Assembly: GCA_026770575.1 (NCBI GenBank)
Contig: MU657165.1
Span: forward strand, 938,482-1,002,481
Source: Pelagophyceae sp. CCMP2097
Taxonomy: Eukaryota > Sar > Pelagophyceae
Reading direction: 5' to 3'
Length of the DNA: 64,000 bases
Shown piece after piece: positions 9,711 through 20,099 of the stretch. Within the stretch, counting starts at the first letter, position 1. Every line of letters begins with the position of its first letter. The notes under the pieces were generated by a model. That model saw only the letters and a list, made by a program, of their open reading frames with translations, made no database searches and had not been told where the DNA came from. The translations under genes and the position numbers were made by a program.

Positions 9711-11464
9711 ATGCCGCTGCCGAGTTCGCGCCTGCCCGGCTTTTTCAAGCTCTCTGTTGCGGAGCGCCGCGCGAAGATTGCCGAGTTGGCGGGGCTTGAC
9801 GCCGCAGATGTCACGGCCCTCGCGGCCTGCGGCGAACTCTCAGAGGAGGCGCGTCACCCCGCGGGGATACCGACGAATGCGCATCGCCGCGCGTGGCGTC
9901 GAGGCGTCGCTCGTGGCGTCGAGGCGTCACCGAGCGGCGGCCTAAGAAACGCGCGCAGGTGGCCGACTCCATGATCGAAAACGTCATCGGGACGTACTCG
10001 CTGCCCGTCGGCATCGCGACGAACTTCATCGTGGACGGCGAGCACTACGTCATCCCCATGGTCCTCGAAGAGGCGTACGCCGCCGCACCCGCGATCAAAT
10101 TCGGAAACCGGCGACAACGGAGTGACCCCAGAGTCGTGAGAGGCTCTACACACGCCAGGGAAGGCAGCTCTACACACGCCAAGGAAGACAGCAGAGGCTC
10201 TACACACGCCAGGGAAGACTCATCGTGGCCGGTAAGACCGGGCTTGCGGAGTTTCGGCCGTCATTGCCGCGTCAGGTCCGTCGTCGCAGCGGCGTCGAAC
10301 ATGGCGAAGCGCTGTCACCGCGGCGGCGGCATGGTCTCGGAGATAGACGATCCCGTGATGATCGGCCAGGTGGAGATCCGCAACGTTTCTAACCCGCGCG
10401 AGGCCGCGCGCGACGTCGTCGCAAACGAGCGCGCCATCGTCGACTTGTGCGACGCAGTCGTGCCGTCCATGGTCCGGCGCGGCGGCGGCTGCCGCGGCGT
10501 CGAGGCGCGCGTCCTGGAGACGCCGACGTCGAGCCGCGTCGTGCGTTTCGCCGCTTCGAGGAGCGCTTCCGACGGCGCTTCCTAGGTAGTGCACTTGCTC
10601 GTCGACGTGCGCGACGCCATGGGCGCCAACGTCGTCAACACCATCGCCGAGGCCGTCTCATCGTTCATCCTAGACGTATGTGGGCCTGGCGCCGAGATGG
10701 GGCTCCGCATTCTCTCAAACCTCGCCACGAGGTCTGTCGCAACGATCTTCGTGGGACTCCTCGCTTGACGCGTCTCGCAGGCGCCTGGCCCGCGTTTCCG
10801 CGACGTTTACGGCCGAGGAGCTCGAGGACGCGGGCGGCGCGCCGGGCGCCGTCGTCGTCGACGCCATACTCCAGGCGTTCGACTTTGCTCTGGCGGACCC
10901 GTACCGCGCGTGCACGAACAACAAGGGCATCATGAACGCCATCTCCGCAGTCGCCGTCGCCTGCGGTGAGGACCCGCGCCGACGGCGGAAGACGTTCGCC
11001 GACGGCGGAAGAGAACGCAATCGCAAGTGACCTTCGACGGCCGCACCGCCGCACCTCGCTAGGCCAGGACTGGCGCGCCGTCGAGGCGGGCGCGCACGCG
11101 TACGCGGCGTGCCAGCCTGGCGGCGGCGAGTACGCGCCGCTCTGCCGCTGGGCCAAGACAGAAGGCGGGGCTTTGGTCGGCACCATATCGCTGCCGCTGG
11201 CCGTGGGCCTCGTCGGCGGCGCCGTGGCGCAGCACCCGGCGGCGCGCGCCAACGTGAAGATCCTCGGCGTGGCGTCGGCGGCCGGCCTCGCTAAGGTGAT
11301 GGCCGCGGCCGGCCTCGCGCAGAACCTCGCCGCCCTCCGCGCTCTCGCCACCGACGGTGCGCTTTCATTCCCATACACTCCGAGGGCGGGAGACGACGAG
11401 TTGCGATTCAGGCATCCAAAAGGGACACATGCGCCTCCACGCCCGGTCGAGGGACGCGGCCTGA
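9711..11464 (+). CDS. Class II (bacterial-type) HMG-CoA reductase
   Basis: Interconverts HMG-CoA and mevalonate. Seven exons (9711-9848, 9959-10074, 10276-10540, 10586-10731, 10781-10965, 11063-11356, 11412-11464) close in frame to 398 residues. It follows the Pseudomonas mevalonii class II enzyme from end to end: [10 protein letters not shown] at the start, [75 protein letters not shown] and GHMRLHAR. The four catalytic residues are present: Glu in LEEAS, Lys in NKGIM, Asp in QDWRA and His in GHM. There is no membrane domain, unlike the class I enzyme usual in eukaryotes. The product stops about eight residues after the catalytic-His segment, so the last helix of the bacterial flap is missing or lies in an exon I did not find. 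Intron 1 is GC-AG; intron 2 holds a minisatellite. The cofactor (NADH or NADPH) is not decided here. Confidence 0.88.
10141..10220 (+). repeat. Three-copy minisatellite in an HMGR intron
   Basis: Three imperfect copies of a 21-base core (GCTCTACACACGCCAGGGAA with one variant base), spaced 24 and 29 bases apart, lie within the second intron of the HMG-CoA reductase gene. Confidence 0.85.
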
Positions 11465-11578
11465 GGCCCCTACTTTGTACTATTCAATCTCTTCTCTTGC
11501 CATCGAACCGGCGGCCCTCGTTTGACGCGAGTGGGGCGCTTGACATGCAATGGGGGGTGCCTCGCGGCGGCGTTGCCG

Positions 11579-12611
11579 TCAGTCAGTCCAGCGGTCCTCG
11601 TAGGGTTCGTCGATGTAACCCGATTGCTCGTACGGCTGGCCCGCGAGGAAGCAGGAGATCATCTCGATTTGGGGCGCGAAGACGCCGTGCCGGAGACCTA
11701 AACGATCCGTTTGGGCCGCGAGGGCGGTTGGGCCGCGGGCGAGGGCGCACCTCCGTAGCACTGAAAATCGGAGTCGAGGCCGAGTTCCACGAGCCTCTCG
11801 TGCGAGGAGCGGCCGAGGACCGTTCTGACGTTCGTGTCGTCGGATCCGTGCGACAAGAGGAACTTGCGGCCGGCGATGCAGCTCGAGAGCTTGGTCGGGT
11901 AGTCCTCGGCGCGGAGCATGTACGTCGAGAGGCCAATCACGCCGGCCAGGTTCCTACTGCACGCGTCAGGCCTCTTCCAAAGGGCCCCCCGCGGCGCCGT
12001 TCGACGCACGGGAGCTCGGACCGGAGGCCGACATCAAGCGCGACGACGCCGCCTTGCGCGAAGCCTCCAACAAAGAGCTTGGTTGCTGGGTCCTCTGCGG
12101 CGAGCACTTCGTGGATGCGTTTCGCCGAGTGCTTCAGGCCGGCGTCGTCTCGCGGGCCGCTGAGGTCCAAGTCCTGGACGTCGAACCACGCCCTCGTAGG
12201 TTGTTTGTAGTTGTAGGCGACTGGAATCTCAAAAGCCGTCGGCAGAATCACCTTGGACTGCGTGGGCAGTCGAACGCTCAAGCCGACGTCCTTTGCCCCT
12301 CGGAAGACGGGCTCCCAGCCCGCGCACGTGTCGCCCATGCCGTGCAGGAATACCACCGTCACCGCCGGCGTCTCCGAACCGCGCCGGATCGTGCACCCAG
12401 AACTGCCGCGGCCGTCGTCCAAAGTCACGACTGGCGGGTTGGGCTCGGCCGCGCGCGGCTCCTCGACGTCGTCGGGCGGGCCCCAAAACGGTTTGAAGAC
12501 GCGATTCGCGTAGTAGCCGAAGAACGGCCGCACAGACGAAATGGACGGCCGCGCGGCCCGGGCCGCGGCGCCCGCGGTGCGTCCGACCAACACATGTTGC
12601 GCGCGCCGCAT
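11579..12611 (-). CDS. Acyl-protein thioesterase/lysophospholipase-like protein lacking the serine nucleophile
   Basis: Three exons (12010-12611, 11751-11953, 11579-11697), all GT-AG, give 307 residues with the alpha/beta-hydrolase order of the APT1/lysophospholipase family: VVFLHGMGDTCAGW (oxyanion loop), KLFVGGFAQGG (nucleophile elbow), LLSHGSDDTNV (acid residue) and RHGVFAPQIEMI (catalytic His). The elbow should read GFSQGG. Here the nucleophile position, residue 185, is Ala (codon GCG at 12057-12059), one base from TCG Ser. The protein is therefore either inactive or non-catalytic unless this is a sequencing error. An N-terminal extension of about 75 residues with Arg/Ala-rich sequence could target an organelle. 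It ends the cluster of three minus-strand genes and starts only 18 bp beyond the stop of the next one. Confidence 0.78.
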
Positions 12612-12629
12612 CGCTCGAGAGCCTTGGTC

Positions 12630-13354
12630 CTAGGGCGGGCCGAGGAGGATTGCGACGGCGGCGTCGACGTGCCGGTCTTCTATCCCCGTCTTGGAGTCGA
12701 CGAGCACGGCGCGCTTCTCAAAGTGTTGTCGGAGGCGCGCGTTTTCGGCGCCTTCCACGAGGAGCTCGTCGTCGAGCGCGGCCCAGGCTTCAAGTTCCGG
12801 GTAACCGCGCTGCCGCTTCTCGCAGCGCTCGACAAAGTCGAAGATCTCCCACTGCCGGACCGTGTGCCGAACGACGTCGGTCGTGTACGCAAACTTAGTG
12901 ATCGCGTCGAGCGGCGGCCCAGACTCGCGGAAGCGGGCAAGGATGGCGTCGACGGCCGCCTCGGAAGCGCGCCTGCCCCGCGGTGAAGCGGCGCAGCATC
13001 CACCGGCGGCTCTCGACCAGCGGGGCGTATACCATCTCCACGCGCGGGGCCGCACCACGACTCTCGAAAAGTGGGGGGCCTCACTCACCACGACGACGAG
13101 AGCACGATGGTACACTGCGTGCGCTCGACGATGCGGCCGAGGCGCTGGAGCGCTTGCGCGTCGAAGTGCGCGAAGGCGTCCGAGGCGGCGGGCGTGCGCG
13201 TCGGGTCCGGCTCGCCGCCAAAGGGCGCGAGGACGCCGTCAATATCGAGGAAGAGCACCCGGATGCCGGGGCCGCCGGTCGCTGGCGCCGCGTGCTTGCT
13301 CTTCGCCGTCGAGCCTTTCCGCCCCGTTCCACGCCGAGGCTGGGAAGGATCCAT
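12630..13354 (-). CDS. HAD-like phosphatase domain protein (Swiss-army-knife RNA-repair type)
   Basis: Two exons (13089-13354 and 12630-12972) join to 202 residues. The protein carries a compact HAD-like domain: RVLFLDIDGVLAPFG with the DxDG nucleophile motif I, TQCTIVLSSSWR as motif II, a middle RQWEIFDFV segment, EAWAALDDELL and AVLVDSKTGIEDRHVDAAVAIL near the end. This SSSWR...LDD...D-x-x-x-G layout is that of HAD domains linked to Swiss Army Knife RNA-repair proteins. Substrate is unknown. An N-terminal basic linker of about 30 residues precedes the domain. It is 18 bp from the thioesterase-like gene downstream and 163 bp from the nuclease gene upstream, all on the minus strand, but the separate starts argue against one transcript. 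Confidence 0.7.
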
Positions 13355-13517
13355 ACCGCGCGAATTCCGCGCGTCGCCAAACTGAGTTTGGCGACCCCGG
13401 ACCCATTCGGCCGCGACGGGCCCCCTCCAGCACCATTTGAAGGACGTTGTCCAGGCCCAACGAGCAGTTTAGTCTCTTCCACGGTGCCGCTGGCCACGTC
13501 GGCCTTTGCGGCACATT

Positions 13518-15133
13518 CTAAGTGTTGCGGTCCCTGCGGTCCATGAGGATGTTGTTGCCCCTCGGCAGGAGCTTTGGGTGGAAACTGCGGCAGCGGCCTA
13601 TCGCAGCGGCGTCGAACGGTGCGACCACGGAGCGGCGTGGCGCACCGCGCAGGTGGTAGAGGCACTGGTCGCCGAACTTGCAGACCGGCGGGGCCCAGCC
13701 CGGCGCGAACTCAAAGGTCGCTTCTAGACGCAGGTGGTCCGAGGGCCAGCAGGGGCCGTCTCGGCGCGGCGCGGACGCGACGACGTCGAGGACCGCGACT
13801 GGCCGCAGCGCTTTTGTGTAAAATATGTAGTCGATGGTGTGCCTGCGCACGCCTTCTCGCCGCGGCCGCGCCGGAGAAGGGACTCACATGAACTTTGGGT
13901 CGACGGACGTGAAGCACGGCTCGTTTCCGAGGACGTCGCGGTACGCGCTCGCAAACTCGAGGCGCGTCTGCGCGTCGCGCCTGCGGAGCATCTCGTTGTA
14001 AGCGTCGGCGCGCGCGATGACCGGGTCGTAGTGGTCGTAGGGCAGCGAGTTCAAGTCCGTGCCGATGATGACCGGCGTCGAAAGGTCCGTCCCGAATTCG
14101 CTCATGTTCCGCGGATGCAGCAGCAGGTCCTCAATCTTCCGGCGCATCTGCTTGATGCCCAGCAGCTGCTGCACCGTCGTGCACGCGCCGCCCGGGCCTT
14201 TGGGTACCTTAAGGCCGCCGCGTCGAGCGGGCGCCTTTGCGCGCACGGCGGAATGCGCACGTCGAGGTGGACGGAGCAGATGAGGACGGGGGCGCGCGTC
14301 TCGCGGTGCTGGACGAGGGCCATGACGGCGCCCTTTTGGCTCGACCCTTCGGCCTCGCCGTGGCTCCAGGCGTGCCAGTCGCCTGGCGCGACGAACTGCG
14401 GTTTGTCGAACGTGACAAAGCCGACGTGGATGCGCGTAAACGTCGACTTTTTGAAGTAGACGCCGACGGTGAGCGGCTTGCCGTCGCGCTTGTACTCGCC
14501 CGAGTAGCCCGTCGCGGCGAGCTTGCGGTGCAGCCTCCCGGCGTGGTCCCGGCGGCACGTGCCCTTGGTGCAGAACTCGCACCGGCCCGCGTCCCCGAAG
14601 GGGCACCGCTGCAGCTCTTGGAAGCAGCAAATGTCCGGCCGAGTCTTGAGCATCTCGTCGACGCACTCCGCGACCCTGTCATCGCACCTCGACGAGGGCC
14701 CAACGGAGGGATCAAGAAAGAGTCGAGGCGAGAGACGCCGGATGGAGGTGCGGACCCAGAAAAGTCCGTGCCTAAGCGGTGGAGCAGTGAGGGCCCGGTG
14801 GCATCCTTGCATCACGCTCCAAAGAAGGCACGGACCGGGCTTGAGGTGCGCCTTTCGGAGCCCGGCCCGCTCGAGCGCGCACGCGTCCTTCACAGTGTCC
14901 GCCTCGACGTTGTAACTCGCGACGGTGAATGTGCTACGAGGCGCGCTCGCGACGGTGAACTTGCTCCGAGGCGTGCCGTCGTGCCGCTTCGAGACGACCC
15001 AGCTCCGGGACCCGCCCTCGGGATCGACCGCCGCAGGAGCGGCGCGCGACTTGCACTCGTCGATCTCGACGGACAATTGCGCCATCCGCTCGAAGAGCGC
15101 CGCCCTCTCCTGATTGACGGCGACGGAGGGCAT
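13518..15133 (-). CDS. EEP-family (CCR4/PDE12-like) nuclease with CCCH-type zinc motifs
   Basis: Four exons (14883-15133, 14261-14675, 13888-14207, 13518-13842) give 436 residues. It has the endonuclease/exonuclease/phosphatase catalytic set: TVASYNVEAD, ICCFQELQ (metal-binding Glu), ICSVHLD, VIIGTDLNSLPYD, HTIDYIFYT and WPSDHLRLEA. Immediately after the FQE motif there is a Cys-rich insert, CPFGDAGRCEFCTKGTCRRDH, and near the C-terminus CKFGDQCLYH; both look like CCCH zinc fingers. Relatives are mRNA deadenylases (CCR4, nocturnin) and 2'-phosphodiesterases, so an RNA substrate is likely. The N-terminal helix QERAALFERMAQL may be a coiled coil. The ATG at 15133 is the first good start. Confidence 0.75.
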
Positions 15134-15887
15134 CCTGCTCCTGCTTCGCGCCCCGGCGCGGGCCGAGGAAATCTCCGTCGAAAAGCACAACAATGCGATT
15201 GCAACGGGGCTCGAAGTTTCGGCCTTTTTTGCGACTCAAATTTTTCGAGGGGCACGCGAAGGACGACACAGCGCTGGCGACGGGGGTGTGCGAGGCGATA
15301 GAGGCGCCCGGGAGGCGGCGGGCATGGTGACAAACTCAAGCCAAAATCAAGATTTCATCAAGTCCGAAAGATTTGGGGGAGTTCATGAATTCGCCGCCCA
15401 TGGCAGGGAGGCCCTTTGTCGGCCTCGAGCACGACTTTGTGCCACTTGAGGACAACTTGATGCGGCCGGTGCGTCAACTCAAACCCAAAGCGAACAAACT
15501 GACGCAAGCATGAGACCCGGACCTTTTGGCCCGGGAGCCTGACTTTGGCACCGATTGCTTGCTTAAGATCCACCCTGGGTGGGGATTCGTTGGGGAACCC
15601 TTTTGGGCCACCCCGATGCGCCGTCCCAAAATTTCCACAACAATCTCTCGCGTTTCCCAAGATCGGCGAAAATATTCACTCGAATCAGACAGGTCCTGCA
15701 GGTTAGCAAGGACCAAGGTCGCTCGACGGCAACGCGTGTTCCTTCGACGGGCGCCGGGCGGTTGGAGCTCCGGGACCCCGAGCGCGTCGGCGCGGACTTG
15801 GCCGGGGAGCCGCCCGTTCGCCCTCTGGCGGCACGAGTCGCGCCTCGGCCCGCGCGTCGCGCTCGCTTCTCGCCTTTGCGGGCTCCG
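15134..15887. other. Divergent intergenic region
   Basis: Separates the minus-strand nuclease gene from the plus-strand glycosyltransferase gene and should hold both promoters. The only distinctive item is the dispersed element at 15555-15584. No conserved coding sequence is seen. Confidence 0.4.
15555..15584 (+). repeat. Copy 1 of a dispersed short element
   Basis: The stretch TTGCTTGCTTAAGATC followed by the near-palindrome CACCCTGGGTG recurs at 25631, 46911 (inverted) and, truncated, at 45671. It sits in non-coding sequence each time. Confidence 0.75.
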
Positions 15888-17383
15888 ATGCTCTGGCGGT
15901 GCGCTCTGGCGCTGTCGTTTCTGTCGGCGCGCGCGATGCTCATCGAAAACGGCGAGTCGCCGTGCTCTGCGGCGAAAAGGCTCATCTTCGACGGGCCCTT
16001 GACGCTCAAGTGGCGGCCCGCCTTCAAAGAGTCGACCACGTGCAAGGCCGAGTCCTGCTTCATGGAGGCCGCGGTCCCGCCGCAGTGCGCCGACGTCATT
16101 CACAGGAGGTTCATGGACACGCACTTGTGCTTTGACAAACGGGGGTGGTACTCCTTCTCCTCGAGGAGAAGGCCAGCCTCGTTGGCCAACAACGAGGCCG
16201 CCGTGCGCATCGTCTACGGCGACACGGGCTGGACGCACCCGCTCCACGCCCTCTCCGCCGCGACGCATCTAGCGACCGACGTATTGAAGCGCAACAGCAC
16301 GAGGCGCGCGCCCGCGCCGGAAACGCGCCAGCTGGCAAACCCGTCGACGGTGCCTCGATGCGGCTCGCCGGGAGGGACCGCGCGCGGCGTCCGCACATTT
16401 TTGCGTTAGGCGGATGCCGACGCTGCTTTTCGACCGCAAGGGCCCCATCGCGGGCCCGGGGGCCGGCCGCGTGTCGGCGTGGACGCTGCAGCTCCTCGAG
16501 GCGCTCCTCGGCGAGCCCTATGCGCCGCCGTCGCTGCCGTGGTGCGGCCGCGCCGTGGTCATCCGCGGCGACTCGCACTTGGACACGGCGGCGTTCGTCG
16601 AGAGCAAGAATCGCGCAAAGGCCCTGGGCCACATTCGCCGGCGCGTCTTGGAGCGCTGCGGCATCCTCTCGCCGCACGCGCAGCCGCCGCGGCCCGAGCG
16701 CGTGATCAGCTTTTGGTCTCGGCGGAGCGACGCCAAGTGGCGCGTGCTCTCCAACGACGCCGAGCTGGCCGCGGGCATCGCGAGCGAGGTATCCAAGCAC
16801 AACGAGGGCTGGCGCTTTGAGCACGTCCACTTCGAGGACCACAACAACAGCATGTGTGCCCAAGCCAAAATTGCCTTTGGCGCCGCCATCATCGCAAAGC
16901 GACCCGCGTCCAAACGAACGGACGACGCGCGGCGAAAGAAATGCCAGCCGCGGCCGCAGTGCGAACACGGTGGCCGAGCGCACCGCCGCGGGCTTACGAA
17001 TCCAAGGAGAGGGTCCCTGTACGGTCCTCCTCGGGTAGGTGCTTGTGCACGGCGGTTCCGTGTCGAACCTCCTCTTCGCGCGTTCGCCGGCGGCCATCTT
17101 GGAGCTCTTTCCGCCGGGCCATGGGCACTCCATCGGCGGCGACTTGTCTTGGACGCGAAAGTTGGAGTACTCGCGCCTCGGCGCGCCCGCGGACCCGAAG
17201 CGCGCCTGCGTGCCGCCCGCGGGCCAGAAAAAGTGGAAGCAGCACCAGTTCTGCAAGGATTTCCGGTCGCACGTCCCCGCCTTTGAAGCCGACGTGCCCG
17301 TCGCCGTGGGCTGGCTCCGCAAGCACGTCGACGCCTTCGATATACGGTCTCGCGCTGGAGTTCCCCCTCGTGACAAACCTTGA
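15888..17383 (+). CDS. Secretory-pathway glycosyltransferase, GT61-like
   Basis: An N-terminal hydrophobic segment (MLWRCALALSFLSARA) looks like a signal peptide or signal anchor. The middle part has RVISFWSRRSDAKWRVLSND and FEHVHFEDHNNSMCAQAKIAFGA. The last exon has LVHGGSVSNLLFARSPAAILELFPPG, which matches the GT61/DUF563 pattern (an 'invitation to Golgi' loop, then an HGA-x-x-TN-like motif and an E-x-FP segment). GT61 enzymes transfer xylose, arabinose or GlcNAc in the Golgi. At least three exons are needed: the first ends near 16298, the second runs from about 16409 to 16900, and the third starts at about 17039. The two internal junctions and the last residues are not resolved, so the listed span is approximate. 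Rich in Cys in the lumenal part. Confidence 0.55.
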
Positions 17384-17474
17384 TGACCAACCTTAATTAC
17401 GAAGCCTTGATTACCAAGCCCGCAGTCGTTGAATCCTCGGCCGGCGGAGGCCTCTTTCTTTGGATTGAGGGACG

Positions 17475-18201
17475 TCATGCGACGGCTGCGGCGGGCGCCG
17501 AGTCGGGCGTCGCGGGCACGGGGTACGGGGCCGCCGTCCCGCCGGTCGTGACGACGGTTGGCCTGCGCGGCGCGGTGGTGGGTGCTTTGAAGAGGCGCGG
17601 GTGTGATCGGACGCCGGCGGCGACTTTCCAAAGTCCGGCGGGCTTGTTCGCACGGGCCCGACTGCTTTCCGGTTCACCTAGAGTCCTCTCCGGCGCCGCG
17701 GGGCGGGAGGCGGGACGCACGCCGAGCTTCTCCCAGAAGCACTTTTCGTAGACCTTTTGGAGGATGACGAGGACGTGGTCCTTTTTGACGCGGACTTTAC
17801 ATTCGCTCGGCTCGATATGCTCGCTCAGGATCGACTCGTGGAGGCGGTAGACGACACCGGGCGACGCTTGAGCGACGACTTCCAGAGCTTGCTTGCGGAA
17901 CGTCACCACGACCTAGGGACCTTTCGTCAACGCTTCAAGGCGAGAGAGGCAATCGCACGCTCTTCGGCGCTAGAAGCTTCTTGGCGCCCGGGAGGCCAAA
18001 GTACAGCTTCACGACCTCTTGTTCGTCGGAGAGCGCAAACGACTCGAACGGCAGGATCTGCACAAAGGGCTGGCCCGGCTTGGCCGCCGAGAGCAGCGTC
18101 GGCGGCGCGGCCTCGACGCGCGGTGCGGCGGTCTCCGGGGACCCGCCCTTGGGGTGCCACCACCCTTCCGGCTTGATGGCCTCCTCAGCCAACGACGCCA
18201 T
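17475..18201 (-). CDS. CacyBP/SIP-like CS-domain protein
   Basis: The first exon (17959-18201, from an ATG in MASLAEEAIKPEGWW) carries PFVQILPFESFALSDEQ and VVKLYFGLPGAKKLLAP. After a 46-bp GT-AG intron (17913-17958) the second exon continues with VVVTFRKQALEVVAQ, VVYRLHESILSEHIEP and CKVRVKKDHVLVILQKV, then WEKL. This is the CS (p23-like) domain of calcyclin-binding protein/Siah-interacting protein, an adaptor in ubiquitin-ligase complexes. The usual N-terminal helical hairpin is not evident. The C-terminus after WEKL is uncertain: the frame stays open to 17475, but a further intron is likely near 17660-17710. The gene is divergent from the acidic-protein gene starting at 18425. Confidence 0.6.
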
Positions 18202-18424
18202 TTCTTCGCGCCGCCGCCGGCCTGAAAAGACTCGCCGAAGACGCGGCCAAATTGATTGGCCGGCGTCAAAAATTCGTCAAACGGCCCGAGGTTCGCAACG
18301 GCGACTTTGCGAAACTGGGGCTTGCTCAGGCTGCAGGCGCCGCGTTTGCCCTCGTCGAGGGCCGCCGAGACGACGGACCGCTGCGGTGGCTCTTTGATCT
18401 CGAGGGCGTTGGACGCTGCAGCGG

Positions 18425-20099
18425 ATGGAGTCAATTACAGTCTTTAGCGGCGTGCCAGTGGTACCCCAACGCCCTTCCAAGCACTCGTCCAAGGCGCGGC
18501 CGCCGCTGCTGACGCACGCGTGGCGGTTCCTGACACCCAAGGAGCAGGCGGAGCCGGTGCCGAATCGGCGCGCCACACACGCAGAGGTCTCCAACGCGCA
18601 GCTCGAGGCGGTGGTGCAGGCCCGGCTTCTACTCCGCTTAGAGGCGGGCCTCTCCGCCCTGCCCGGCGCGCTCGAGGCGTCGAGCGGTTCCGCGTCGGCG
18701 TCGCAGTCGCGCAAGGCGCCAAAGGCGCCCGGCGCGCGGCAGACGTTTGGCGCCGTGTCGCACCGCGGCGCCGACTCTCCCGGCGACAGCGACGACGACG
18801 ACGCCGACGACGAGACGTCGCTGGACGACGACGACGACGACAGCGACGACGTGCCTCGGTTCCACGACTCGACGCCGCACCGCAAGTCGACTGGCCAGGA
18901 GCACCGCGCTATGGGCGGCTTTAGAAGATTCGGCGACGACGACGGCCTCCAGTGCGTGGCCGCTCGACGCGCCCTGGGAAGGTGCTGGGTAGGATGCGCC
19001 CCGGGAACTTTCTGCGTAGGTCGCCGAAGCTGGAGCGCACGGGCCCGCCGCCGCCGATTGTGATCTGGCGTCCGCCGGAGACGGTCCGCATCGCCAAAGA
19101 CGTGCCCGTCGAGCTCACGCGCGTGGAGAACCGCCTCGCCTCCATCGCGAAGATGCAAGTCTCGCAACTGAAGAAGGGCGCCGGCGCCGCGACGCCCGCC
19201 GGCGGCCGGCGCGGCCACGTCGCGCCGCAGACGCCGACGGTGGCCGCGTCGCCGCGCGGCGTCGCGCCGCTGAAAATGCCGACGCCGCCGGGCTCGCCGT
19301 GAGTCTCCATTTGGGGTATTTTGAGGGTGCATGATCGCGTGTTTTCAGGTCGCGGCTGGCGCAGGAGGCGAGGCGGTCGCGGGCGGCTTTGGAGTACATG
19401 CGCTCGCAGCGTGCGCGTGCGCTGCAGAAGACCACTGTCTGCGTCGAGAAGCGCACGGCGCCCTACGGCGCGTGGTACATCGCGCCCGAAAAGTGGGACG
19501 CCTGCGGCCGGCCCCGCGAGGACGCGGCCGCGGGGTCGCGCGGCGGCTCGGCGAGCGCGCCAGAGGGCGTCTGGGGCGCCGAGGCGCTGGAGCTGAAGCA
19601 GCGCGAGCAGAGTCTGCAGCAGGAGATCTTGACGGCGTACATTTCCAAGGAGTTCAAGGCGTACGTGGACGAAAGAGGCCTGCGCGTGCCCGTGGCTTTG
19701 AAGAGCCTCCACGTCGACTCTGCTCGGCGACCGGGCTACGACACGGCCACGCTGCGCCTCATGCTCCCCGCCCTCGAGCCCCTGCTCAAGCAGGCGACCG
19801 CGCGCGCGCTCAGGCGAGAGTTCCAGGCCGCGTGCGTGCCAAAGGCCTCGACGCGCTGCCCTCTACTCGCCTTTCGCGAGATTCTGGCGCGACACGGCTT
19901 CCGCTTCCAAGAGGCCGAGTTCGACGAGCTCGTCCACATTGCGCTGATGGGCGACGAGCACGGCGCGTCGAGGCATGCCTGCATCGACTACAACCTCTTC
20001 CTCCACCGATGCGCCGACGCCCTCGGAAAGCTGCGCAACAAGCAACCCCGCGCGCCCGCCCCGTCGTCGCCCGCCCTCCCGGACAGCGACGACAGATGA
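18425..20099 (+). CDS. Unrecognised acidic protein with coiled-coil and EF-hand-like end
   Basis: Three exons (18425-18951, 19020-19298, 19349-20099), all GT-AG, give 518 residues. I do not recognise a family. The N-terminal third has an acidic run (about residues 120-140, mostly Asp). The middle has Pro-rich IVIWRPPETV, and RVENRLASIAKMQVSQLKKG as a likely helix. The third exon opens with a basic coiled coil (LAQEARRSRAALEYMRSQRA), followed by the unusual APYGAWYIAPEKW motif and another helix (ALELKQREQSLQQEI). The C-terminal 70 residues alternate helices with a D-E-H-G and D-Y-N-L-F-L segment that could be a degenerate EF-hand pair. PYGAWY motifs occur in some ciliary/FAM47-like proteins, which is only a hint. 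Confidence 0.6.

Noticed and set aside
10141..10220. CRISPR-like array
   Set aside because: Only three imperfect units, spacers of 3-8 bases, and it lies in a eukaryotic intron.
18202..18434. Upstream coding exon of the CacyBP-like gene
   Set aside because: The frame is open but begins without ATG, shows no similarity to the family's N-terminal domain, and would need a 23-bp intron to join. More likely the promoter shared with the gene at 18425.
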